Below are positions 38,871-51,671 of a stretch of DNA of 64,000 nucleotides, piece after piece. The position numbers and the translations under genes are program-made. Source of the stretch: Megalobrama amblycephala (lineage: Eukaryota; Chordata; Actinopteri; Cypriniformes; Xenocyprididae); contig NC_063062.1 of assembly GCF_018812025.1 (NCBI RefSeq), forward strand, positions 40,161,840 to 40,225,839, in the 5' to 3' direction. How positions within the stretch are numbered: the stretch's first letter is position 1; every line of letters begins with the position of its first letter. Under the pieces are notes generated by a model. The model made no database searches. It was not told the DNA's origin and was given only the letters and a program-made list of their open reading frames with translations.

Positions 38871-40719
38871 TATATGTACACACATATATATGGTTCATTT
38901 GAAGATGTAAAAACCATCTCAGAATCATGAAGTAGGAACAGTGGGATCATGAGGACTCTACAGCATCATTTGTGTTTGCCATTAGTCTCAAAAAGAGATG
39001 ATTTTATGATTGCAAAGGCGCAACAACACCAATTACGACACCGATTACACACTGCTCCTGTGATAGACACACTTCTGCACTCTCTCACAGCTCATTTTAC
39101 CAAATTACAACGAATGAGATACTCAAGCAACTTTCTATCACCAAATAATAGCCAATTTAATAAAAATGGGAGAAGTGTTGCAATATTACAAGCACCAGCC
39201 TCAGATTAATATTCATGCACGACACACACACACACACACAGCTTTGAACTTTGGCTGAGCTCACCAATCTGCCACGGCTCTGAGTTGATGAGTTAGTGTT
39301 ACGCAGTGTGTCTATTCCATGTCCTTTCCTTGAACCGCCACCAAAATTGGGGGAACAGTGTTCAAAAAAGCTGCCTCAATTTCCCACAATTCCCCTGGGC
39401 AGAGCTCAGGCAGGCTGGCCGGGTTTATCTCATGTTCCAGTGCCCTGATTTAAGAGCAATCGCACAGCAGAGACGCTACAGGGTTGGTTCATCCAGAACC
39501 AGGCCGCAGTAAACAGCACAATGGATTGATTTCATTTCACACTTTTATCATCGCAAACCTAATTAAGGCATCAAGACAGAAAAAAGGACCATTTAGACAC
39601 GATCAAGCTTTAGGCAGGATGAAGCCGAGCGCTCTAACAGATTCCACGATAAGACAAATCCAATATGAAATATTAAACTCCCAGGGCCTGATGTACTGAA
39701 GCGTTTAGCACTGTGCTGAGACGACATAAGTGACAAGGTTAGCGTTAATAGTATCCGACAGCGCCGGTCGTATCTGAAACTCTCAAAAATACCATCAAGC
39801 ATCCGTACAGATGTTGCACTGACTCAATAACATCCACAATCCTCTGCAGGAATCAGTCTGCCAAGGCTTTTTAAGCCTCAAATTCAATCTAAAAGCGACT
39901 TTGAGGAGTGTTCGTTCTCTAAAAGAGTCTCTTGATCGGCTTCTGGATCATGCTGCCGGCAAATTGTATGCATATTTAAAACTGGGGGGTGTGAGGTAAT
40001 TATACAGTATGTATAGCTGTGGAAATGTGTGTTGCCTACGCCTCAGGCGCAATTAGAAAAGTCAAGCACCTTTTCGAAAAGCTCACAGCAGTTTCTGTGG
40101 CATTTCAGCGCTGCCATCTGTGATAAATAAGTCGATAAATGTTGTTAGAGTGTGAGCGGGAACAGATTTCTCCACACTGCTGGATGTGTCTGACAGAAGA
40201 GATACAAAGGTCAAGATTCACTGAAATCTTTTTAATGTCAGCATGAAAGAGAAGTTACACTAGTCTTTTCTTCTCTATAGTGCCGTATATCAGAGTGAAA
40301 TGCTTCTGGAACAAGAACAAATGTAGGGCGGGGCTTGATTTTGTCTGTGGGGAATTGATTGGATGGTTGTGGTTTGCTATTGGTGGATCTCATGTGAGTG
40401 ACAGGTTGCCCCGCCCTCATCAGAGAAGAGAAGAGATGCTGCAAGAGGAAGATATTCTGATTCAAGATTACCAGAACATGAATTTAACACAATGATGATG
40501 TGCACCGATAAATCATTTAGAATAAAAACTGCAACGTTCCATAAAAAAAAACGAGAAATGTTAATATTTTATTTCATGGTGACTTTAATAATAATGTTAA
40601 GAAAAAAAAGATAAGAACATCACTTGGGAATAAGATATTCGTAACTTGATTCTTAGGTTAGACAATAAGAAGATAGAAGTTAAGGATGAAACTTAAGGAT
40701 GTTTCATGAATCTTGCCAC

Positions 40720-40720
<1 letters not shown>
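38871..40720. other. Unique shf intron sequence with conserved non-coding candidates
   Basis: No exon. 39900-40170 is non-repetitive with TTGTATGCATATTTAAAAC, CGCAATTAGAAAAGTCAAG and GCTGCCATCTGTGATAAATA-type composition, and is a plausible enhancer island. Several short frames (38949-39699) have no family signature. Confidence 0.45.
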
Positions 40721-40785
<65 letters not shown>

Positions 40786-40786
40786 C

Positions 40787-40813
<27 letters not shown>
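40721..40813. repeat. (GT)n(GA)n compound microsatellite
   Basis: About 62 bp of GT followed by about 28 bp of GA. Two further short (GT)n runs lie at 40890-40906 and 40977-40993. Confidence 0.96.
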
Positions 40814-40818
<5 letters not shown>

Positions 40819-41626
40819 CTGAAGAAGTTGAGGTGGGAGAACTCTGTTTGAATGTATGTTTATGTGTGTATATGTGAGGTCATAAACGTGTGTGTGTGTG
40901 TGTGTGAAGATAAGCCCTCTGGCATTTCTGTCTCTGAAGTGGCGCCTTTGAGCTCCATGAAAGCGCCATGAGGCCGTGTGTGTGTGTGTGTGTGACTCAT
41001 GACAGAAGACTGTTATCACACCACAGCAGCAGCATGAGAATAAGACGGAGGTCAGCGTCAGACATCAGGACTGTGTGAGACTGATGCGTTTGAGACTGAC
41101 AACTGCATTAAATAACGTGACAGATCAGGAGCGCACTGAATACAGTCTGTGGACACGTTTACACAGTATACTGCGCTTATACGGTCACATTCACATGGTG
41201 ACGACACATTTCATAAGCAAACTGATGGTTTTTTATTTTCAGGCTGTGTAAATGGAATTGTGCTACCTTCACATCAGGTCATGTGATCTGCAGTTTTCAT
41301 GTGTGCTTTCAGTAACATGAGCTGTGTGTGATCTGAAGACTTTATATCCAAACTCGGTATTAACAGACCATTTCAAAGGGAAGAAAATGTCTAAAAGAAA
41401 AGTGAACAATTACAGAATTTGACCTTTTTACTAAATTTACCCATTCAGCAGATACTTTTATCCAAAGCAATTTACAAAATAGGAACAAAAGCAATTTGTC
41501 AAAAATCCAACAGAATTCATAAAAAACAACGTCTGGTCTAGACAACTAATAGTGTGCAGAAAAACATACACTGTCAACATATTACAAAATAAATGTTCAG
41601 ATAAAGATATAATCAGTTATTTGGTA
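40814..41626. other. Unique shf intron sequence
   Basis: Nothing recognised apart from the short GT runs. Confidence 0.5.
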
Positions 41627-42458
41627 GTATAGTATAGTGTTAGTGTAGTGTAGTGTAATATAGTGTACTATATAGTATAATATATAGTATAGCGCAGTAC
41701 ATAGTACAGTATAGTATAGTATAGTATAGTATAGTATAGTATAGTATAGTATAGTGTAGTGTAGTACAGTGTAGTGTAGTACAGTACAGTATAGTATAGT
41801 ATAGTATAGTATAGTATAGTATAGTATAGTATAGTACAGTATAGTATAGTGCAGTATAGTGCAGTATAGTTCATAGTATGTAATGCAGTAATATGGTGTA
41901 ATATAGTATAGCATAGTGTGGTATAGTGTAATATAGTATAGCATATAGTTATAGTATAGTATAGTGTAATATAGTATAGTACAGTATAGTATAGTATAAT
42001 ATAGTATCGTATATTATTGTATAGTATAGCATAGTTTAGTATATAGAATATTATAGTATAGTATATAGTGTTAGTACAGTATAGTATATAGTACAGTATA
42101 TAATATAGTATAGTGCAATATAGTATAGCATTGTGTAATATAGTATAATATAGTATAGTGTAGTATAGTATAGTATATAGTGTTAGTACAGTATAGTATA
42201 TAGTGTTAGCACAGTATAGTGTATAGTATAGTATAGTATAGTAAACAGTGTAATATATAGTATAGAACAGTGCAGCGCATAGTATAGTATGGTATAGTAT
42301 AGTACAGTATATTATAGTATAATATAGTATATTGTAATATAGTATAGTACAGTTAGTATAGTAGTATATAGTATAGTAGTGTAATGTAGTATAGCATAAT
42401 ATAATACAGTTTATAGTATAGTATAGCATAGTGTAGTATAGTATAGTGTAGTATTAGT
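41627..42458. repeat. TAGTA pentanucleotide satellite domain, 0.83 kb
   Basis: Imperfect repeats of AGTAT/TAGTA with frequent point changes. The 253-codon Tyr-rich frame on the minus strand is a translation of the repeat: five-base periodicity in a unit that happens to lack stops on that strand. Confidence 0.95.
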
Positions 42459-44492
<2,034 letters not shown>

Positions 44493-44615
44493 TTTTTATT
44501 TCAGTTTTATTTCTTTTAGTGCATCAAAGTTAAAATAAAAGAAACTAGCTGAAATAAATAAGTTTAAGTTTTTATTTTTTATATTTTTTTCAGTTATGTG
44601 TATACATACATATAC

Positions 44616-44621
<6 letters not shown>

Positions 44622-44700
<79 letters not shown>
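44622..44700. repeat. (TA)n microsatellite
   Basis: About 79 bp of TA, 136 bp after the previous run. Confidence 0.97.
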
Positions 44701-44705
<5 letters not shown>

Positions 44706-44918
44706 TTAGTATATATATTTTAGTGTGTGTATTAATAAAAACATTTTAAAAATAAAACATTTATTTAATAATTAAACGTATCTTACAAATTTCCATAATT
44801 CTCATAAGTTTAAGTTATTTTTATCATTGACTTTTCCACAATTTAAAAATCCTTTACATTTCCAGCTTTTCCATCACCATTAAAAACCTTATAACGTACA
44901 TTTTTTAACAATACTTTT

Positions 44919-44920
<2 letters not shown>

Positions 44921-44951
<31 letters not shown>
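44921..44951. repeat. poly(T) tract
   Basis: 31 consecutive T. It could be the poly(A) end of a minus-strand retroposon, but no body is recognised. Confidence 0.9.
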
Positions 44952-44953
<2 letters not shown>

Positions 44954-45602
44954 TGTGTATTTTCAAGTTCCAGTGAAAGTATTCCACGTTGTGAATTTTT
45001 TTGAACTGATGGACAGTAAAATGAATCTCTGTTGTAATCAGTATCCGTGGCAAAAGCTTAAGCTCTATATTTAACCCAGAATATTCCTTTTAAAGGAAAG
45101 AGAAACCATAAGAATAATTTCCACCCTGGCCTGTGAGGAAGATAATCAATAAACTCCCATGAAGCTAATGCAGCCATAAATCCATGAAGACAGAGAGAGA
45201 AAGAGAGAGAGCCCTTCTGCCGCAGTACCTGTGGAGGATCTAGAGATGTGTGAATCTCTTCCACTCGCTCCTCTGCTCGCGTCCTCATGACTAATGCAGT
45301 CATAACAAAGCAGTGCTGTTCCACACACACACACACACACACAGAGGACAAAGAAGGAAACACCTTTCAAGAACTGATGCACAAAAATATATCAGGCCAA
45401 TATTCTTTTCTTATTATATATCATTTGTCAAAAAAAAAAAAAAAAACCCTCTGTTGAACAGCCGTGTTTAGTTATGCCTGAGTTAGCCATGAGATCCTAA
45501 GCCAAACCTGCAGCAGACACACCATCACCTGCTTCAGCCGTCAGTGACACACACACCTCCAGACCCATCCGCAGGTGAGCGGCGAACAGAGAGGGAAATC
45601 AT

Positions 45603-45635
<33 letters not shown>

Positions 45636-45899
45636 GGTTTACAGTCAGCCGGAGAGTCAGGGACTGGAAATGATCTGTTCCTGAAGTCTTGACAGAGGAA
45701 CTAAGTTGTTAGCATTCAGAGAGAGAGAGAGAGAGAAAGAACCGCAAGCAGGAAATCTCCCAGCATTCCCATGAACAGGTGGATACAGCAACTCATATTA
45801 AAATGAGCCTATTGTACACATTCACACTGATTTGCAATGAAAATGTTTGAGCAATTGTGCTTCAACCTATTCAGTGTTGCTTCAGTATGACTGAGATAC
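44952..45899. other. Unique intron sequence with CA and GA microsatellites
   Basis: (CA)n at 45323-45341 and 45603-45632, poly(A) at 45430-45447 and (GA)n at 45718-45736. No exon. Confidence 0.5.
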
Positions 45900-46115
45900 T
45901 ATTATTGTTTTTATTTATATTTTTGATCAGTTTTTATTTGTATATTTTCTGTTTTCCTTTCAATTTTAGTTAAGGTTTTAGTCATTTTGTTGTGATTTTT
46001 TGTCAATAACTTTTATTTTAGTTTATTTTTAGTTATTTTAGCACATCAACTTTTAAAACTAAATTAAAATAAGAAATGTTGCCTTGGCAATTAGCTGAAA
46101 TAAAATAATTTTACA
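45900..46115. mobile_element. AT-rich DNA-transposon-type repeat (GTTGCCTTGGCAA family)
   Basis: TTTTAGTTAAGGTTTTAGTC and ATGTTGCCTTGGCAATTAGC followed by TGAAATAAAATAA match a widespread fish repeat. A fragment of the same family lies at 44505-44560. Boundaries approximate. Confidence 0.55.
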
Positions 46116-46433
46116 CCTACGATAACATTGAGCATGCTGAACGTCTCCGAACACTGCAAAAATCATAACATGAGTCTTTTTAAAAACAGAATTCAATGTT
46201 CAATTGTTTTTCCAGTCTCTGACAATTACATGCATGTGAATATAAGGAACAAAAAGTGCGGTGTGACGCCGCTTGCAGCATTTTACGAAATATTTCACTA
46301 CAAAATGCCACTCAGGGATTCGAATGAATCATGTCCAATGGTGAGTCAAATGAATCATCTAAACAAACCGATTCACCAAATTGAATCTGACCTTCAGGCA
46401 CTACAACATTGGGAAAAAAATTAACTCATTGCA

Positions 46434-46957
46434 CTCATTGCAGAGGTTCCTTACTGGCACTGATGATTCCATGAAGATCCTTTAACATCCACTGTATCTT
46501 TCCCATTAAAATGTTTTCCAAACTAAGGGCGTTTTCACACCTGTAGATCGTTTGCTTTGTTCCGAAACAGAGACTTAATTTGTTACAATGTTGCATTTTC
46601 TTCTTAGTTTGGTTCACTTTCACAAGGCAGCATTTCAAAGCGTACCAAAATGTGTTTATGCCCTCTTATTGGTCAAAGTTTCCTCTGCGTCATCCATCAA
46701 GATGGACTGACACGTTTGCTCTGCGAGCTTATTGTGGCTTTATCTGTAGCTGTCGTGACACACCAAACACTTTTGGTGCGGATCTGAGTGCAATTGCCAT
46801 GTTCATATATGCCTAAATGAAACGAACTAAAGGGAGAAAATGCACCAGGTTCTTTTAAGAACTGTTCAATGAACGCTTCTTTGAGGAACCAAAAATGCTT
46901 CTTCAACGGCATCACTGTGAAAACCCCCTTGTGGAAGCTTTATTTTTAAGAGTGTAG
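46434..46957. mobile_element. GGTTCTT-family MITE carrying a second nested MITE
   Basis: The outer element (CAGAGGTTCCTTACTGGCA ... TGGAAGCTTTATTTTTAAG) matches the copy at 15277-15503. Between AAACTAAG (about 46528) and AAATGCACC (about 46842) lies an unrelated insertion starting GGGCGTTTTCACACCTGTAG and ending AACGAACTAAAGGGAGA, which has the look of another fish MITE family. Exact junctions are uncertain by a few bases. Confidence 0.7.
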
Positions 46958-47165
46958 TGGAAAAGCTACAGCATTTTGCCGACAGACAAATGCAGTCAAG
47001 TTAGTAGCATCACTACTTTTAGTTAGTAACTTCCCAACATTGCCCACCTCAACCACCACATGACCAGTTATATCTGAGAAAGTGACTGTTCAGTATTTTG
47101 AATCACTTTAAAGGAATTCATTGGTAAAACGAAATCACACACAGAATGAATCAAACGGGCCGAAC

Positions 47166-47378
47166 CTGCGAAGGCTTTAGATATGCGGTCTTTCTTCCAC
47201 TCCCAGGGCTGATCGTACTCCTCCGGCGGCCTCTCGTCGTCCTGCGGTAATCTGCTCTCGCGGGAACACAGGCCAGATCCGTCCGGATCTCCTCCGTTCT
47301 CCTCCGGCTCGTACGGAGTGTCGTATAGAGGTAGCTGCCGAACCGGACCGTCTTTAGGAGCACGACCACCTCGAATTT
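47166..47378 (-). CDS. shf: shf coding exon: Tyr-x-x-Pro linker region
   Basis: 213-bp internal exon and the first one visible. The minus-strand acceptor is ...TGTGGCAG before 47378 and the donor is GCAG|GTTCGG at 47166/47165. It enters in phase 1 (one base of Glu comes from the missing upstream exon) and leaves in phase 1. It encodes about 71 residues beginning EIRGGRAPKDG. It contains YDTP, YEPE and YDQP, which fit the Tyr-x-x-Pro type of phosphorylation site used by this adapter family to recruit SH2 partners. The end DDERPPEEYDQPWEWKK followed by RISKAFA is strongly SHF-like. An in-frame GTG lies just inside the upstream intron, but the family normally has coding sequence upstream, so this is an internal exon and not a start. 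Confidence 0.95.
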
Positions 47379-47787
47379 CTGCCACATGAAGAGAGGAGAA
47401 GACTGTGTTAGGATCATTGCATGGGTTACTAGAAACAATTTTCTATGAATCGATTGACACATTTTCAGGCAAATTCCAGCATTTCTTTTGACAAAGTTTC
47501 CTGTCATTTAGCTGCAGGGTGCCCATTTCAGACCGTTTCATTATACATTCCAGTTTTTTTCATGTTAAGTGCTTAAAAGCTTCAGTCCAATGAACCAAAA
47601 CAAGCTCAAAGCACCTAAACATGCAGTGTTTAACAGTGAGACCTGCAGCGTTCAGAGGAACCAGCTATGAAACGCCCCGGGAGTCTCATCTGAACACAAC
47701 ACAGACCAGCTGGAGATCGGCCTGAGATCAGCCTGACTTTATCCAGCAACACTGGGAACAAATGAGTGTGTGTTTCAGAAGAAAATG
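47379..47787. other. Unique upstream shf intron sequence
   Basis: Intron immediately upstream of the first visible exon. Nothing else recognised. Confidence 0.5.
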
Positions 47788-47795
47788 ATTTGTTT

Positions 47796-49637
47796 CAGGG
47801 CTGCAGCTAACGATGATTTTGACCAAGTGAATAATGCAGGATGTTGATTATGTTTGTTGATTAAAAATAAGTGTTATTTCTTTTATTTTGCCTGATACGC
47901 TACTACACATTATGTGCGAAAAGGTTTAACCAAAAGCACAGACTATCTGGATAACATGTAGTAATTATATTATATTTACAGCCAATTACAGCAGTTCCTT
48001 TACAGTCACTGCTCTCATAAAAACACAACTACTCGTTTACAGGTAGAGCTCTAAACATAGATTTAACGTTCAACAAAATGAGAATTTAACACAGTAAAGT
48101 CAGAATTATCTGCTCCTAATCTATTGTGTTTTCCGTATGCAGTGCACAGATGTGATTAATCAATAATCAAAATAGTTATTGGTTTCATTATTGATTTTAT
48201 CATTTAGTTGTGCACGGCATGCAGGTGTGATTAATTGATAATCCAATTAGTTGTTGACTATTTTCATTACCGATTTTATCGATTAGTAGTGCACAGCATT
48301 TAGATGCGATTAATCGATAATCCAATTAGTTGTTGACTATTTTCATTATCGATTTTATCAATTAGTTGTACACGGCATTTAGATGTGATTAATCTATAAT
48401 CCAATTAGTTGTCGATTATTTTTGTTATCATTTTTATCGATTACTTGTTCACAGCATTTAGATGCGATTAATCAATAATCAAATTAGCTGCTGATTGTTT
48501 TTATTATTGATTTTATCATTTAGTTGTGCACAGCATGCATGTGCGATTAATTGCTAAACAAATTAGTTCCTGATTATTTTCATTGTTGATTTTATTGTTT
48601 AGTTGTGCACAGCATTTAGATGTGATTGATCGATAATCAAATGAGTTTACTTTCATTATCGATTTTATCTATTAGATGTGATTAATTGATAATCAAATTT
48701 GTTTTTGATTTACATTATTTATTTTATCAATTAGTAGTGCACGGCATTTAGATGCGATTAATCGATTATCAAATTGATTGTCAATTATTTTCATTACTGA
48801 TTTTATCGTTTAGCTGTGCACGGCATGCAGGTGTGATTAATCGATAATCCAATTAGTTGTCGATTATTTTCGTTATCAATTTTATCGATTACTTGTTCAC
48901 AGCATTTAGATGCAATTAATCAATAATCAAATTAGCTGCTGATTGTTTTTATTATTGATTTTATCATTTAGTTGTGCACAGCATTTAGATGCGATTGATC
49001 GATAATCAAATTAGTTTACTTTCATTATCGATTTTATCTATTAGATGTGATTAATTGATAATCAAATTTGTTTTTGATTTACATTATTGATTTTATCGTT
49101 TAGTTGTGCACGGCATGCAGGTGTGATTAATTGATAATCCAATTAGTTGTTGACTATTTTCATTATCGATTTTATCAATTAGTAGTGCACAGCATTTAGA
49201 TGTGATTAATCGATTATCAAATCGATTGTCAATTATTTTCATTACTGATTTTATCGTTTAGTTGTGCACGGCATGCAGGTGTGATTAATCGATAATCCAA
49301 TTAGTTGTTGACTATTTTCATTATCGATTTTATCTATTAGATATGATTAATTGCTAAATTTGTTTTTGATTTACATTATTGATTTTATAGTTTATTTGTT
49401 GCACAGCACGCAGGTGCAATTAATTGATAATCAAATTAGTTGTTTATTTTCATTTTGTTTTATTTGTTTAGTTGTGCACAACATTTAGATGCGATTAATC
49501 AACAATCAAATTGGTCGTTGAATACTTTCATTATCAATTTTATCGATTAGTTGTGCACAGTATGCAGGTGCGATTAATCGATAATCAAATTGGTTGTCAA
49601 TCATTACCAATTTTATTGATTAGTTGTTGGAGCCCTA
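47796..49637. mobile_element. hAT-type element, 1842 bp, filled with a 79-bp minisatellite
   Basis: A perfect 8-bp target duplication ATTTGTTT (47788-47795 and 49638-49645) flanks ends CAGGGCTGCAGCTAACGATG and TTAGTTGTTGGAGCCCTA, a classic hAT arrangement. About 340 bp of unique-looking sequence follows the left end. Then 48140-49620 is about 19 copies of a 79-bp unit (GTGCAC-type starts at 48210, 48289, 48368, 48447, 48526 and 48605). Each unit contains GTGATTAATCGATAATC and CATTATCGATTTTATCGATT. No coding capacity. Confidence 0.92.
48140..49620. repeat. 79-bp minisatellite inside the hAT element
   Basis: The 79-bp spacing is regular over at least five successive units, with some truncated units (for example the 68-bp step at 48142-48210). 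Units are full of ATCGAT/ATTAAT self-complementary motifs, so single strands could fold into hairpins. The motif is related to the subterminal AACGAT/ATCGATTAAT sequence typical of this hAT family, suggesting that the array arose by amplifying the element's own subterminal region. Confidence 0.92.
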
Positions 49638-49645
49638 ATTTGTTT

Positions 49646-50591
49646 AATGAACACTGGCCAGCCTCCATACTCTAAAAATTCTGCTGTATCACAATTCTAT
49701 AAACCACAGAACGATAAACAGAGTTAGTCACGCAGCCGTCAAAACCGTCACTCCGTCCTAAACCTCCAGGGGTCACTGGAAACTGGACTCCATATATCTG
49801 CTATCCTTCACTACAAAACACAGAAATCATAGTGTCAGTCCAGTGTGCAGCTTTGATCAACAGATAGCAGTTTCTCAGTCCCTCTCTCTAAAACCGCTGG
49901 CATTCCCCCTCTCTCTCTCTCCTTCTCTGGGGTGGCATGAAGCTGTTAGCAGCCGGTCCTAATGGTATGGTATAATGTAGAGACGCTCATGGAATGAAAT
50001 ATAACACCACACCGCTGCATAATTGCCTCTCTGCTCAAGGGAGCTCTTGCGGAAAAACGAGAAAAGTGTAGAGACTACAGAGAGAGAGAGAGATCTTCAT
50101 ATAAGCCTCGCTCCTTTCATTATACTCTTAAGTAGTGATACGACAAGATTTTGGCGACCAAACAACAATTTTCAGTTTTGGCTGAAATAGCTTTGGAGGG
50201 CAAAATCATTGATCGAAACAATAATCTCTGACGGCGTGTTTTGACTGTGTCAGTGTCTATTTCTTGCACACAACGTGAATAAACTACAACATGTCAGCTG
50301 TGTGGACACTAGCGCTGGGTCGACGATATCGATTTCTTGTTTTCAATCAATACCGATATGGATTCTTAAATCTCAAGATCAGTCTTTCAGTCTATGCCGT
50401 TTTCTGCTTCACTAAACATTACTTGAAGCACCTGTCATCCAATAATCACGATAATCTTTGTGCTTTATTACTTTTGATATGAAACAAAATCTCACCTTTC
50501 AAATACTGTCAGTTTTATAATGAAATTCACACATTAAATGTAGTTTACTACTAGTTACAGCACCAAATAAACATGAATGAACATCAGAAGG
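49646..50591. other. Unique upstream intron sequence
   Basis: Possible MITE scraps at 50130-50190 (TGATACGACAAGATTTTGG) and 50310-50385 (GCGCTGGGTCGACGATATCG). No exon found. CT-rich at 49908-49927. Confidence 0.45.
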
Positions 50592-50790
50592 TACAGTAGT
50601 GGCCAAAAATGATGTCCTGCCTATGAAAAATTGACATCTTCAGCCTTAATTCGTATTAAGAATTTATAAGATTTTGTAAGCATAATGTGTAGTTGTGTTT
50701 GGAGTCAATGGTTTTATTTGTGATAATAATGCAATGACACATGACAAATTGTGAGGAGAAACAATTCTTTTATCAAAAAGTTGGTATAAA
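50592..50790. mobile_element. Tc1/mariner-type element end
   Basis: TACAGTAGTGGCCAAAAATG is a typical TA-CAGT terminus of a fish Tc1-like family. Sequence continues to about 50790 with no transposase and no recognisable right end. Confidence 0.6.
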
Positions 50791-51671
50791 AATGTGCAAC
50801 TCAGTTTTTGAGTTAGTATTAAATCAATTATTAATCTATTTTCAATATCAGCTAAATTAAAACTTTCGGTTTCTGCAAAACTAATTTCATTGCATCACTA
50901 ACTGTTCATGCATGTGCAGCTATAAGACATTTTACAACCAAATTTGACTTTGAAAACACCAACAATGTACAAAAGAAGCAGCAAAAACAGCATGCATTAG
51001 CAGAGTAAAGGTCAGAGAGGCTTAAATAAGCACCGGCCAGATTGAAGAGCAGGAGTGTGTCTTAAGAACTCAAAGGTTTACATGATCTCATGCAGACACG
51101 GCTGAAACTCTCCTTTTCACACTTCCTGCCTCCCAGCACCCGTCTGGGCATGTTACTGCTGTTTGGGCAAATGGGTGTATCTGCCGGAGATCGTAACGGT
51201 AATTACCGGGATCCAGCGGAACCGAATCCAGTCATGGTGCTTGTGCCCTTTCAGCCTTCACGTCTGCAACAGTTCAGGGATCAAAGGTCAAACGGCACCG
51301 CAGCATTCACACACATGCACACATGTTGGCCACCCACTGTCTGTGTGTGAGAGGAGGCTGGGTGGTCTGATGAATCAAAGCTCAACACTGACCTTCATCC
51401 TGAAGATCCCAGACCTCAAAACCACTCACACATCAAACACTGCTCCTAAACATGAACGTTATGTAATGATCCTCTTATCAACACAAACCTGCTCTTGAGA
51501 TGGATATATAATGTTACATTAGAGGTTCACTGGTGAGGATTCGGATTCATCCAAGTGTATAGAATCATTTGAATCTGTTCACCAAAAAGATTTCTTTACC
51601 AATTTATCCAGTGACCCTTCCTACCTCTCTTTCTTCCTCATTTGTGGGACGGACGGACAGACAGATAGATA
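50791..51671. other. Unique upstream intron sequence
   Basis: Includes an 86-codon open frame at 51090-51350 (MQTRLKLSFSHFLPPS...) with no recognisable domain. It ends in a short GACA/GATA tetranucleotide repeat that receives the next element. Confidence 0.45.

Noticed and set aside
41597..42429. 253-codon and 115-codon Tyr/Leu/Thr-rich frames
   Set aside because: Pure translation of a TAGTA simple repeat, with no start context or domain.
47068..47385. A start codon for shf at the beginning of this frame
   Set aside because: The codon is GTG, it lies in the acceptor region, and the family has coding sequence upstream. It is an internal exon.
51090..51498. Overlapping 86- and 111-codon frames as a possible shf 5' exon
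   Set aside because: On the plus strand, opposite to shf, with no family signature or splice logic.
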